Shown here: piece by piece, positions 25,342 through 38,389 of the stretch | Layout of the letters: each line of letters begins with the position of its first letter | Position numbering within the stretch: position 1 is the stretch's first letter | DNA from: Spirodela intermedia | Taxonomy: Eukaryota > Streptophyta > Magnoliopsida > Alismatales > Araceae | NCBI GenBank assembly: GCA_902729315.2 | Contig: LR746272.1 | Location: forward strand, 2,452,035 to 2,516,034 | Reading direction: 5' to 3' | Length of the DNA: 64,000 nucleotides | Notes under the pieces: generated by a model | Databases searched by the model: none | The model's input: the letters and a program-made list of their open reading frames with translations, nothing else | Told to the model about the DNA's origin: nothing | Program-made: the position numbers and the translations under genes

Positions 25342-27978
25342 ACACCCAATCAAACCAAGTTAATATATCATATTGTGATGATCTCTCAAGAAGAGACTAC
25401 TTGAGAGTCTTTTAGTAAGAATATTTGCTTCTTAGTCCTTTGTGGAGACCAAGAATACTAGGATTTGTTTTGATACCAGTTACTCACACATAAAATATGA
25501 AGTCAATGTAGAAATGAACACATCCAAATTAACTTTATAATGTGATCTGCAACTATCTTTGTGTTATACTTTGGTGCCAGATCTAAGACTTGGACATACT
25601 TCTTACATCTTAATGACATAAGTTGTACCTTAAGAAAATAAGGTACTTGTTTGTGGTTCATTGAACGCTATCAAAACCCAACTTAACTTGCACTATTTAA
25701 AGTACCAAGTTAAAGACTAAAGTACCATCAAAGTAAACTATGTTTGATAACTTTCTTTAGAGAATACATGTTGTATTTGATAATTTATCTGTAGGTCGTA
25801 CATGAACTGACATGTCCAATTAACTACAAATTCAATATATGAATGAAAAATATTAAGGTCCTGAAAACCTCCACATGTCTTCTATATAAATAAAATTATA
25901 CATGGTTGGAAATAGTATTAATATTTACATGTATTAATAATGTATTAATGGGTGTGGAGATGGGCTTAGAATTATCTATCTTGGCTCATTGAAATAAATA
26001 TGTTAGAATATTAAATATATAATATTTTGATAATGACATACACCTACGAGATAAATTAAAATATTAATTTATATTTAACATCTATGTGCTTAATTTATAA
26101 ATAACTATTATTTATGTATGAGTTTATATGTAAATGAATATAAACTCAGAATGAATTTAGAGTATTAATAAAAAATATTCAAATAGTAACCCAAACAATG
26201 CATGTGAATCTCATAATATTTAATTCCCAAATTTAGTAGATTTTACCACTTGAAATTATTGTTTCATAATATTTATAGAAACTGTGAATGTGGGAAAGTA
26301 ATGATTAGCCCTCCATAATCAGAGAGAATTAATGAGATAAAATCTGTATAAAAGTTAACTTAGTACACCAAATACCCATGTTTAGAAATCATTACTTTCA
26401 TATAGTCTGGATATCAAATTAATCTATTGAATTGGAATCAAACAACTACTAGTCAACTATTTATGAATTTTAATAAATATCACTTTGAAAATAATTTTAA
26501 ATATTTTACAACATTGAAGTTATGATTTTCTATTTGGAGATCATGATCAATGTGTCTACTAGATGATCAAAATACGTTTGAGATTATTTGGATAAATTTT
26601 GATTCTTAACTCATTAGTTTATTTTGAGATTTATTATCAATTATATTTTGATGTTAACTAATCTTTATTGGACTTAGTCAAATTGATAAGCTTCAAAAAT
26701 ATATTTTTGTATTTAGTGGTAGCATGTATTGATTTATTTCAGAGGATATTTGAAGTCTATAGTTCATGTATTATTACCTTTCAGTCATTTAAATATTTAA
26801 ATAGCTTTAGAATTTAAATATATTGCAACTAAAGACAATATGAGAGTTTTTCAATGAAGTCTCTTTATAAATTAACACCTCTTCAGTAGTTAATGTGTTC
26901 TAATTCATCACTTTTGACCATCTCAAAATTCTTGTTGGCATTTTACAAAAAACATTCTATGTGGATTCAAGAGCTTTTCTTTGCTAGTGAAAAAACAAGA
27001 AGATGAGTCAAGGAATTCAATTTAAGCCAATAACTTTTTTTACATCCAGTCAACTTCCTTATAGGAAGAGGATAGCAAGAATTGTGTCTTTACCATCATC
27101 TTCTGCATCAAGTTTCCAAACTTGTCCTAAGTCAATGCCTTCATCCAAAAATAATACATGGTGAAATACTATATAATACTTTTGGGGAAAAAATAATGAT
27201 TAAATTGATGTTTAATCATTCAAAAGAGTTGAAGCTTGTAATAAACTATTGACCTTCTAGAGCTGTAAATTTAGAAAAGAGTTTTGAGGTGAAATTCTCA
27301 ATGGGTTGAGCCCAATAATCAACAGTACATTTGTTGAACAATTGCTCTAGTAGAGTGTAATAACACGTAGATTCTTAGATAGTGGACATAGACAAAGAGA
27401 AGAACAAAGAAAAAGAAAAGAAGAGGACAAAAATATGTCATAAAAAGGGGAAGTGAAAATTAATTCTCATATTCTATCTTCTACTTGTAATCCCATGCAA
27501 ACCAATTAGAGAGGAGATGTAATCTTCAAACCCATGACCAAAAGTTAGAATGTGGATTGGATGATGAATCTAGGTACTAGATGGTTATTTAAGACAAATA
27601 GGGGGAGGATGACTACGAATTAGAGGAAGGCTGAATTCATAAACAAGGCTAAATTAGATCAAGTATGTCATTTCGAGGAGTGTAAAACACAAAGATCTAT
27701 AACTCTTTTCAAATTGTATCTTGTGATTTTGAACCATGTGATGATTCATCAACTTTAAACAATTCTTTCTAACATTAAAATGTGAGTATTCATTTTGGGG
27801 TATAATGGTGCTACTTATATTCAAGGATTGTAGAGTTAATGATTTTACCTTTTATAATGGCTGTGATTTAAGATTTAAGAATGAGTTTTTAAGGAAAAAA
27901 TTAGAATACATGTTTTGAAGGAATGATTTAATGATAAAACATTGCTAAGTCGCTAGTAATGATCCAAGTTAGCAGGTG
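25342..27978. other. AT-rich DNA, remnants of old elements (partner of 4,856-7,490)
   Basis: No gene seen. A reversed tRNA-iMet-like primer site (TGATACCA, 25,471-25,478) mirrors the one in the left arm. From about 27,900 the sequence matches the 3' end of the family B interior (the block ACATTGCTAAGTCGCTAGTAATG equivalent, then a decayed polypurine tract) just before the old LTR. Confidence 0.5.
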
Positions 27979-29712
27979 TAATAAGTATTTATTATCATGA
28001 GTTTGATAGTTAGTTTAATAATATATTTTATACATTAACTCATGAAAAATAACTTAATTTACTTTAAATTGAGAAAAATAGTTTTTACATTATTATGAAT
28101 TTATCTTTAATTATGTGATTTTTATATTCATGTTTTCATATTTAAATAAAGAAAAATAAAATAAATAAATACATATTAAAAATGGGGCAACTTGCTCGCC
28201 AATTGGTAGTCAATAATTGACCCAAAGGGCATTGTGCTCAAGGGGGTAGACCCAAATTGAACGAAACCGTGAGCTGGACTCAAGTGGCTCAAGGAACCCA
28301 TATAAAGTGTGTCACTCACCTTCCACATCACTTGAGTCAAATTGGTGTATGGGGGCAAGGTATAATCTCATCACACGTGTGTACTTGTGGGTGGACCACC
28401 CGATTTAGCCTTCCCCTAGATGGTTCTAGCCATTTTGTTTATGGGAAAAGGAACTTGTATGTATAAGAGCACCCAAACTTATATACATCCAAAACTCTTT
28501 GAAACAATTAATGTGGGACTAAATTATCAGCTATTCTTGTTGGCTAAGATAATGCCAAAAATGCCCATATATAAAGAGAAGGTTAAACTCTCATATTTTC
28601 ACTATTTCAATGGTATAAGTGAATGTTTTTTACCATTACTTATGTAACCAAGTGATCAGTAGAGGTTCGAATCTCATCGATGTCAAAATTTATGTTTTCT
28701 TCTATTTTAACTATGTAATATTTCAGTAAAGAAATAGTTAACATAACAAGTACTAGATAGATTTTGTCAATCATTGACAAAATTTTCATTAGTTATAATC
28801 AATGATTATCTTTAGCAACTAAATAAAGATTCTAGATAGCAAAATCATGAATTATTAAAGGAAAATCATTACATGTTGGTCAACAAATAAGCCATTGTTA
28901 ACGGCAAAAGAATCCGTTAAGAGATTTGTTGTAATCTCCATAGAGTGTTTTGAATGTAATCAAGAGCCTCATCTCACTTTGAGGACCTAAAGATGAAGCT
29001 CCCTAATACATGCTCCACCTCCATCAAGCTCAACTCTATAGGTGACAGTCATGAGAGAAACTTTACCACCACTTATCTTTGCTTCTTGGACTTTGCATGA
29101 AAATCGAGAGAGTGCTCACATTGTGCGCATTTAAAGATAACCTTTGAGACCATTGACATTATTAAGAAACCTTTTGAACATCGAAAATTTAGACGATCAC
29201 TATTGCGATGTCATTACTTTATTTTCCTTATTGAAACTCATTTAATCTTTAGATTAACAATCGTCTGCTTAAATTTAAGTTTGAAAACTATTTTTTAGTT
29301 CATTACAATTCATTTGGTGCTTACAAATTTAGATCACATTGACCTAAACTTTTGAAATCACTTACACAATAATTATTGAGCAGAACTCCATTTCTCCAAA
29401 ATCAGCATTCGAGCGGTAGTGACTAATGCCTGAAGTAAGCGCACGAATTTTCTTCTTTATCTAAATTTTAAAAGGATTTTCTTATAATATTTTAGTTCAA
29501 AAATCATATTAAAACATATTATTTAATAAAAATTATTAATTTTTTCTTAACATTATGTTACACCATTATGATCAATTTGAAATTTTTCTACTAGCTTTGG
29601 AGCCGTTTATTTATTTTTGTGGATATAATTCTAAAAGTTCTAAAATTAATACTTTCTAGTTTTATAAATTTTAAATTTATATGATTTAATATACAATGAG
29701 TAAGTCACATAA
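27979..29712 (+). mobile_element. Old, diverged family B-like LTR upstream of BIOF, right copy
   Basis: Starts TAATAAGTATTTATTATCATG (TGATAAG in the younger copies) and ends near GTCACATAA. Collinear with the intact B LTRs, with GC-rich parts decayed toward AT. It keeps a GGTTCGAATCT box at 28,664-28,674 and the ATGTGGGACTAAA block near 28,511. BIOF starts about 0.86 kb further on in the same orientation, so the LTR could have fed regulatory sequence into the BIOF promoter; that is inference only. Confidence 0.75.
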
Positions 29713-30567
29713 CAGACACGTCACTATCCGAAATTATCAGTTGCCGACGACGGTCAAAGTGGAGTACTACATTCATAGTACGAAAAAGAAACGTCCCCGT
29801 CAAAAGTTGACGGGCCCTTTGCCGATTCTTTTTTTATCGGGCCTTTGAACCGACTACACGGCCGTCAATTTGTTAATTTATTACGGACGCAGTGACCCAG
29901 GATAGCATGCACGGGTTCTCATTCACTGGGGCTCTTCTTCTGTCCATCATTCCTCTTAAATGAAACCAACCCCTCCGGTTCATGTAAATACTTCGGTATA
30001 GATTGATCTACCCGGCTCCCAGTTTATCCCCGAATATTTCTCCCTTTTCCAGATCTTTTTCATTTTTGCCCTTTTGTATTTGTTTTACTAGTGGTAAGCT
30101 TTGACCCTCTCTCTCTCTCTCTCCGGCTTTACCGGTCGCGAATGGTGCTAGGTTTACCGGTGGTGCCCGGCGAGCATCCATCCGGGGGTCCTACATCTCC
30201 GTCTCCATCCCAACGGTTAGGATCCGCAATGTTCCGGCGGTCAACACTCGCGAACGGCGTTCAGGCAGCGAAACCGGCGTCCAAGTCCAAAGTGGACTGG
30301 CCGGGATTCAACATAGGCGTCCGGAATGCGATACGTCGCCGCTATTCAACCAGAGAAGATGCTGGACCGCGGAGCCGAGAAAGTCCACGGCCCGGCGACA
30401 TTCGAGGGCATCCTCCTACATAAAGAGGCAACGACGGGCAAAGGTTTGTACCCATCCGGAGCTCAACGCCTGCATCGAGCCACTACTCTTTCCTATCTCG
30501 CCAGAATCCCCCGGGCGTGAAGGCGGCCACTACGCGATCCTACCGCTAACCAGCACGACGAGCAGGC
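29713..30567 (+). promoter_or_regulatory. BIOF copy 2 upstream region (leader and promoter)
   Basis: Between the old LTR and the BIOF ATG. A CT tract at 30,107-30,122 marks a likely initiation zone. From about 30,150 the DNA is as GC-rich as the exons and holds overlapping open frames (from 30,091 and 30,326 with ATG, and a third without ATG that runs through the BIOF start in another frame), none recognisable. AAAG|GTTTGT near 30,436 could be a donor joining AG|GC at 30,566, which would place an intron in the leader. Upstream ATGs could dampen translation. Confidence 0.45.
30107..30122 (+). repeat. CT microsatellite in BIOF leader
   Basis: Eight CT units, mirrored as GA at 2,711-2,727. Position before the gene suits a plant pyrimidine patch. 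Confidence 0.8.
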
Positions 30568-32486
30568 ATGGCGTCCGTTGAAGCGATGTGGGAAGAGTGG
30601 GTGGTCAGGGCATTCGCGAGGGTCAACAACAACTTTTTGAGCTACTTGCCCAAGGTGTGCCTCGCCAAGCCCAGCGCCGAGGAGGATCCTCTGGCCGACG
30701 TCGAGACGTTTGACGGCCCCGGCCCTTGGGACCGGACCTTGCTGGAGGTGGAAGTGGAGGACCCCACGGCCCCGGCGAAGGACGGCGAACCGGCTCGGAA
30801 CCGGATGCTCCTCTTCTCCGCCAACGACTACCTCAACCTCAGCACCCATCCGGCCGTCCGCAAGGCGTCCGCGAAGGTAGGCTTTCGAGCTCGCCCCCGT
30901 TGGAGGTAGAATAATGTCCGTCGCGCGTCGCGGTAATCGGTGACCGATTCTGATTCTGTACACAAATACCGAACAGGCGGCTCTGGCGTTCGGAATGGGT
31001 CCGCGATCGTCAGCTATGGCCAGTGGCCAGACCGAGTACCACCGGCGGCTGGAGAATGTCCTGGCGGAGATGCACAAGAAGGAGGCGTGCGTCGTAACCC
31101 CCACCGGATTCGCAGCAAACACTGCCTTCCTGTCGGCGCTCGGAGGCGTCGCCACTCATAACGCTGCGTCGAGGAGGCCGGCGGCGCACGAGAAGATCGC
31201 CGTGTTCTCTGATGCCTTGAACCACGCATCCATAATCGACGGCCTCCGGATGATGGAGCGGCATCATCAAACCGTCGTTTCCGTGTACAGGCATAGCGAC
31301 ATGCAGCATCTAGACGAGCTCCTCTCAAACTGCCCTCTCGAGAGGAAGGTGGTCATCACGGACAGGTAACACAGACTGAGTTGATAGCGGCGACCGATCT
31401 CCGTTCGGCAACATCTTCTTCTCGCTGCTCCTGTGAAGCTTCCGTGCTAAGAGGCCTCCTCCTTTCTTTGCATGGCGCAGCTTGTTCAGCATGGAAGGGG
31501 ACTTCGCGCCGATGCTTGACCTCGTGCAACTCCGGAAGAAGCACCGGTTCCTATTCGTCATCGACGAAGTGAGTCATTCGCTTTGTGTTCTCTGGGCGTC
31601 GGGGCCGTCTTCTTTACCGTCTCCCTCTCCCGATCCGGACTGACCCTCGCCGCGTTACAGGCGCATACGGCGTTTGTGTGCGGGAGGAATGGCGGCGGTA
31701 TCGGAGAGGTTTACGGCATCGAAGATCAGATCGACGTCATCGTCGGGACACTGAGCAAGGCCGGGGGATGCCTGGGCGGATTCGTGGCCTGCAGCCAAAA
31801 ATGGTCGGACCTGGTCCGGGTGACGGGCCGTCCCTACATTTTCACGACAGCTTCCCCCTTACCCGTCATCGCGGGCGCCTACGGTACTGATCGCAGCGTC
31901 CATTCCTTCCGCCACTAGTCGTCCGTTCTTCTTCGTCAGATAGACTTAACCGCGTGATTGTCACCACTGCCCTGCGTCATATATTTAACGCAATTTTTCT
32001 CTACGCGCGTTGATCCCCTGCAGCTGCTGTGACGGTGGCCAAGAAGGAGGTCTGGCGCAGGCAAGCGCTGTGGAACAGAGTGCAGGAATTCGCGACGTTG
32101 ACGAAGCACCCCGCAACCAGCCCCATCCTTTCGCTGGTGGTCGGCTCCGAGGACGCCGCTATCTATGCCAGCAAGCACATGCTGGAGCGTGGCTTCCACA
32201 TCATCGCCATCAGGCCGCCGGCTGTCGCCCCCGACGCCTGCCGGTGAGTTCTCATTTCCTCTCCCTTCCTCTCCCATCATTCTTCATTCTTCCTGCCACT
32301 GCCCCCCCTTCCCCCGCCGTCTTCCAGTACCCCTGACCCTAGTCGATGATTTTTGCGTCTTCCAGGCTGAGGGTCACCCTGACGACAGGGCATTCTTCGG
32401 AAGACGTGAGAAGGCTCGTGGCCGCACTCTCGGAATGCATCCCCGGACTCAACCGCCCCGCAGATCAAGTCGTGGCGAGGCTGTGA
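30568..32486 (+). CDS. BIOF: 8-amino-7-oxononanoate (KAPA) synthase, copy 2, six exons
   Basis: Same enzyme and same predicted protein as 348-2,266. Exons: 30,568-30,876, 30,977-31,365, 31,481-31,568, 31,661-31,883, 32,024-32,243, 32,366-32,486; all introns are GT-AG and short (about 92-140 bp). It gives 449 residues. The PLP lysine codon is at 31,757-31,759 (Lys295); Asp261 and His264 lie in VIDEAH across the exon 3/4 joint. The start at 30,568 gives an N-terminus of the plant BIOF type (MASVEAMWEE, then an FDGPGPWDRT block like the plant FDG-WDRT motif). The C-terminus ARL is a PTS1-type peroxisomal signal. Both copies look expressible; nothing in the sequence says which is used. Confidence 0.94.
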
Positions 32487-34306
32487 GGAGCTAAGTAGAC
32501 GAGCGCCTGAAGACTCCGCTCTCCAAGGTGGCTGGACGGCTCGATGACACAATCCGGGGATTCCCGCCGGAGTCTTCCCATATGATTATTCTTACTCTTT
32601 CTTCTTTAAAGGGTGCGCGTTTGAACATCATAATCGAATGGGCCTCCGCGAGTTTCTTGGGTTTCAAAGCGGATGGCCTGTATTTGTTCATTACCTTCTT
32701 ACAAATTTCTCAACACTTCCCGGATGCCCGGACGTCGAGGAAGGATACGCACCCAGACACGCGCTCACGCACAAAGAGACGCACACTCATAATTGCATGT
32801 GCATGTCTCTGTTTCTTCATATAGAACGAGACAGAGACGCAGAGAGAGAGAGAGAGAGAGAGACAAAGATGAGATCTGAGAGGGAGATTGTGTGTGCGAG
32901 GGTGACGGCTCTTTTCAACGATCCTCATCTTCATCTTTTATATACATCGATCCACGCGTTAGAACCCTCACTTTTTTCGAATTTGTTTTACAGAACTGAT
33001 ATCTTTATCTCTGGCGCACCCAATAGCTCGTCCGTATTTCTCTTTCAATAACATTGATTTCCTGATTTAAAACCTTCTCCCAATCTTTATCCTTGACATG
33101 CCTGCAAGAGTCGAATGTCTTAAATATTTAGTGTTAAATGTTGAACTAACCTTAGTCAACCATGGTGGAGTAGGTTTTGATGATTAAAACATATTGAATG
33201 CAGACTTGGTGATGTAGTTATTGTCAATTGTGGGGTTTGCGATATTTCCAATACCCTGATGGCCTCTCATCCAAGGAAACATCTATTTTTGTTCTCAAGT
33301 TTTATACTGCACAACTATTCCATAATCTCTTGATAGGAATTAAGGGCAGCAAGAAAATAAAATTTTGAATTTCATCATCATCCAAGGAATTTCATTAGCC
33401 CCTTGGACTGGGGGTTCCTCCACTCCTTTCATCGCCTCTTTGACTATTATTTATTCCCATCATTATTTTATTCTCTTATTTTTACTATTCCTCATTTACA
33501 CATTTTTCTCTCTTATATTTTTAAATTATCCAAATACTTCGTAGACCTTAACTACCCAACCCAAATCACTCATTTTCTTGAATCATCACCCATTGAAAAT
33601 TCCTCAATAAGGCTTGTGGATCTCAAACCACTTGAACCAACAATAATCTTCAAGATATCAAAAATCTTTATTGCAAAGGTGTATTGATTTTTAAATTATT
33701 TGTGAAGTTGGTCATTAGTTTTAAATCTTTGCTCTTAGGATTTGTGAGATTCATAGAATAGCCACCTGTGTGTGAAAGATTGATGGTCCTAACCCTAGTT
33801 GAGAAGCCTTGTTTGATTCTTTGAATTAGATAATCTAATAGGTAATTAATGATCTTAATTCTCTTAAAATTATAAATTTATCTAAATATGAAGCCATTAA
33901 AATTCTAATTTTAATCACCTTTAAAGATTAATGTGTAGCTCTTTTTAAAGGAGATCTATTCTCGCTCTTTATCTCGCATCATTTTGGGTTGGTTGTTTGC
34001 AGCCATTCCAATAAGTTGCTCAGAAACAACAAAGATCAGTTTATGTTTTATAATGCATTACTTAGTGGCAATTGATTTTCTTATTTCCTTTACCTCTTAG
34101 TAACAGTTGTGTAGACTCCCCTACCCTAAATATTAAAAACACCCACAATTATATATATATATCCGACCTAATTTTTTTGTAGAAAGTAAAAAAAGATAGA
34201 TAGCTGGTTTCAAGTGATATAACCATATATGTAACTATTCATGTACTTCATGATGTCACAAAATATTTGTGTAGTCGTGATGGTTGACTTTCCATGTCAA
34301 CATGAA
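32487..34306. other. BIOF 3' flank and unassigned DNA
   Basis: The first 350 bases mirror 1-347. Beyond 32,833 no partner is inside the window, so it is open whether this belongs to palindrome 1, palindrome 2 or both. It holds an AG microsatellite (32,841-32,863) and AT-rich DNA with a short TA run near 34,148-34,162. Short open frames (for example 33,403-33,687) show no recognisable protein. Confidence 0.5.
32841..32863 (+). repeat. AG microsatellite
   Basis: About eleven AG units in a row, 355 bases after the BIOF stop. Located just outside the part of palindrome 1 visible in both arms. Confidence 0.85.
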
Positions 34307-34939
34307 CAAAATCCTGAATAATTTCAACATTGAATATGTAGAGCCCCAAACATCTTTGAATGAAAAAAACAATGGTGTTATAAAGAACATGACATTGGAG
34401 CTCATAGCAAACATCTCTAACCATGAATATTGTGCAACTCAGGGCCAGCCTTCACTAATAATGCTTTGGTCTGCAAAAAGAGGCTCATAGAATGGTTGCC
34501 TTGAATGCACACAACATTAGTGCATTTATGCTGCTTGATCTAGTCCACTGGCCTCTTCACTTTAGGCATCTAAGTCCCAGTGACCTGGGTTTAGCTCATG
34601 CTTTTTGCTTCACACCAGTTCTCAATGGTGATAGGCTTCCATGACTATAAACCAAGGAGTTTAAAGATGAGCTCAATAAGACTTTTTAATTATTGATACT
34701 ATAACCTATTTTTTCTCTCAAATGTGTGGAAATCATATTGGCAATAGGTGTTCTAGAGCTTCTAAATTGATCTTTTATCGCTTGGTAGCTCATTGGCTCA
34801 TCATTCTCTCTTTGAATTTTGAATTTTATCTTATATATGAAATGTTTGCCATATTTCATCTAGTGTTCACTAGTCACTCTACAATATGTCTAATGGGGAA
34901 CCTGCTCTAGTGTTATTTTTATCTTAGAAAAAATGAAGG

Positions 34940-36925
34940 TTTTAATTAGGTTGTAAAGTTTACAAAGAAAATACAAAATGATCTACATATACATTTAAGA
35001 AGAAAAAGTGATCACAAAGGTGAATTTTAAATTACTTTATTTTAAAAATTCTTTGATGAATTAGGAACTACACACAAATTTTCAGTACCTAAAACTCCTT
35101 AACTAAATGGAGTCATTGAGAAGAAAAATATGACCTTAATTGATCTATCTAAAAGCTTGTTGGCAAAATAGTGATATATCTAAACACTTATGGGTTGAGA
35201 GTATTAACATGGTATGTTATGTTATAAATAGAGTTTAGATTGGATCAAAGTTGAAGAACATTATCTATTTCAAACCATTCAGATGTAAATGTTTTATTCC
35301 CAACAATGGTAAAGAAGAGTTAGAAAAAGCTGATTAGTAAAGTGATGAGAGAACATTTTAAACTCTGGTGGTTAAAGAATGGATTCATATTAAACTCTTA
35401 GAATATATTAAAGTGATTGTGTCAACATAAATTTCATACATAATAAAGAAACTAAAGAAGGACAAGAAGAATTACTTTACTTAAAATCGAACACTGATCA
35501 TGAACATTAATCTAGAACATAGAGATATACTAAGAGACATCTAACGGACAGTGCCATTGAAGATTTAATTGATAGAGTTAGAACTAGATCATAAATTAAA
35601 GGAGCAAACTTACATGAAATTCACCTCTCAAATTGAATCATAAAATATTAATGTTGGTCTCATAGATTGTGATGGAATAAGTGCTATATAAGATGAATTT
35701 GAATAATTTGAGAGGAATGATGTATAGCATTTAGTTTCAAAACTTGAACATTAAAATATAATCAGATTTCTTGTTTAGGGATATGTTCAGAAAAAAGGAA
35801 TAGATTATGAAAAAACTTATGTCTCTCTTACTAGACTTGATGCAAGTAGAATCATTTTATTAGTTGCATGTGCCAATAATTTTAAAATGAATTAGATGTT
35901 AAAAGTGTTTTTCTAAACATACTAATCAAAGAAGAAGTGTAGAAACTTCAATGTTCATTAGAAGTAGATAAAAATATATTTTGATTGTTCAAATATACAT
36001 TAATAATATTATCTTTGGTTTAAGTGATGAATCATTATGTAATGAATTTTCAACATTGATGAAAAACGAATTCAAAATTAGTATGATGACTTAACTGAAT
36101 TTATTTCTTAGATTGTTAATCAAATAGTTGCAGAATGAAATTTTAATATCTCAAGAAAAATATACTAGAGAACTACTTAATATTCAAAATGAAAGATCTA
36201 AAGTCCAAAAAAACACTAATAGGTACAAACACGAAATTAGAATCTAATGAATATGGAAAAGAAGTAAATCAAAAATTTACATAAGGATGATCAGATTTTT
36301 ATTGTATGTAACAGCTAGCCAGCCTAACATTTTATTCAGTATTTACATGTGTGCTAGATATTAATCAAATTTGAAAGAATGTCACCTTACTACCCTTCAG
36401 AAAATCTTTAACTCTCAATTAACATAGGTATTAAGTGAATAGTATCTCAAAAACATAAATTTAAATCTTTTAAGATACCGTGATTCAGATTTTTCAAGTT
36501 GTAGGATTGATCGCAAGAGCACAAGTGGCTCATGTTTGTTCTTAGGCATAGTTTAATCTTTTGGAATTCTAAGGAATAGAACTTCATTATTTTATCCACT
36601 AGAGAGTTCGATTATGTGTCTACAAGAAGCTATTGCACACATATACTTTGGATAAGGTATCAATTGACAGATTATGGGTTGAAATTAAAATTACCAGTGT
36701 ATTGTGAAAATATTAGTGCACTAATCTAGCCAAAAATTTGATTATCTACTCTAGAACAAAGTATATCAAGATCATACACAATTTTATCATGGATCATATA
36801 AAAAAAGGGATATTGAACCACAATTCATTAAAACATCAAAATAGTTCATTGACATTTTCACAAAACCCTTTCATAAAAATAGATTTAATTCAATTATCTA
36901 TGAAGTTGGTGTGTGCAAAATGACT
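34940..36925 (+). pseudogene. Copia (SIRE/Maximus-like) pol remnant, left copy
   Basis: Highly decayed but collinear with copia pol. Integrase end about 35,040-35,340 (NGVIEKKNMTLIDLSK-like frame, then WVESINMVCYVINR). Reverse transcriptase about 35,690-36,210: FERNDV, GIDYEKTYVSLTRLDA, and VQIYINNIIFG where the catalytic YVDD is expected, so the two aspartates are lost. RNase H end about 36,480-36,920, finishing with SRTKYIKIIHNFIMDHIKKG and a decayed version of the tail that follows it in copia. Order IN-RT-RH is the copia order. Many stops and frameshifts; not functional. Confidence 0.8.
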
Positions 36926-38389
36926 GATATTTTACCTTGAGTTCTTGTTAATAGATGAATGAATGATGAAGTCAATCATTTATTTAAAAAATATAGATGA
37001 GTCTACTAAAAGAGGGATCAGCCTCATTGTTTCACTATCATTTTCTATTATATTTCATTGTTTACTTTGTGCAGATGAATTTTTTAAAACATTCAATTTT
37101 ACAATGTTATTTTAGTTTTATCACAATAGTCCTTTAAAGGAATGAATGACACGTGTTATATTATTACATATCTTATAAAGTTTTTATATTGTGTTTATAA
37201 TATTTCATCTATGAAAAGGGTGAGGCTTCACTTGTTCCAAAACTCATCTTTTCACTATTACTTGTCACTTCAAAAATTATCTTCTTACTCTCTCAACCAT
37301 AAATCTTATGAATATTGTTTATGAGATTTCTACTTGCATCTCGTAAGTTGTCTAATACATAAATGTATTCTTATTGAACTTTTTCTACATTACAATCTAG
37401 CTATCTTCTCTCACACCAAACTTTGGAACCAAGATGGTTTACACTTGTCATTCCACCCTTCTAACATCCCCTTTTAGAGAATCTAGATTTCATAATCTTT
37501 CTGAGAAAAATAAAAACAAAAATATTATAATTGACTCTTTACATGATAACTTTGGGCTGTCCTCTCCAATGCATACTCAATCGTCTTTTTCCATTTTAAC
37601 ACTACAAACATTCTATATTTTCAAACAATCACCAATTCTCAACACATCAAATAAAGCACTTTGAGCCCTTCACAAATCACTCTCCGAAGTCATTAATCAA
37701 TCAACTTAGAGAACATCAAATATTTTCTTAAGACTCAACCATCTATGATCTCTCCTACATACACAACAATAGACCCCACAACAATCTCCAAACAAATTTA
37801 TTACCAACCATAGAAACATAACCCTTTATGTCAATTTTTACAACCTTTCCATCAACTACAGAAATAAATCTTCAACTAGCCGCAACTATTGAAATTCCTA
37901 TTCCACTAGCCACTGAAAATTCAACTCCTACTATAAACACTCCCACTCTACTTGTCACAAAAACTACATCTCTATGGCTATAGATATTATCTCCCCTCTG
38001 AAATAGGAACCCAAGTCCTACGAATCAATGACTGACCTTCTTGACTTGTACCTAACACCTCTTGTAGAACTAAAGCACCCACTAAATCACCTTGACCCAA
38101 GAAGACATCCACTATAACTTCATGAAAAACAAGACTTGTAGAGGAAATTCATTTGAAAGCCTCTCATCTCAAATATCAACCAATTAAACGTTGATGAACC
38201 TAACAGCCTTCCTCTTCTCCATCTCATACATATCATTCTCTATTCTTCTCAACTAAGGCTCACAAAGCCAAATTCCAATATATATTTAAGGGCAAAAAAA
38301 GTCATTTATTTCAAAATTATTAACTTGAACTTTTTTGTATCTCAGCATATAAATATGAAATAATTCTTCAATGCCCTTCCACTCACAAC
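36926..38389. other. AT-rich DNA between copia pol and the downstream ORF
   Basis: Lies between the pol remnant and the extra ORF of the same presumed element. Open frames such as 37,434-37,664 show no recognisable protein. Nothing else seen. Confidence 0.45.

Larger units (their letters stand above)
17825..32833. repeat. Palindrome 1, right arm (about 15 kb)
   Basis: Inverted partner of 1-15,037. Holds a plus-strand family A copy (interior plus 3' LTR), AT-rich DNA, the old B-like LTR and the plus-strand BIOF gene. The inner limit is sharp: family A leader sequence begins right after the B LTR. The outer limit is not visible, since its partner would lie before base 1. Confidence 0.95.

Noticed and set aside
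33403-33687. 94-residue open frame after BIOF
   Set aside because: Low-complexity AT-rich sequence, no recognisable domain, no neighbouring exon signals.
34722-34910. 62-residue open frame, mirrored at 63,397-63,597
   Set aside because: No similarity recognised; lies just before the copia remnant in decayed DNA.
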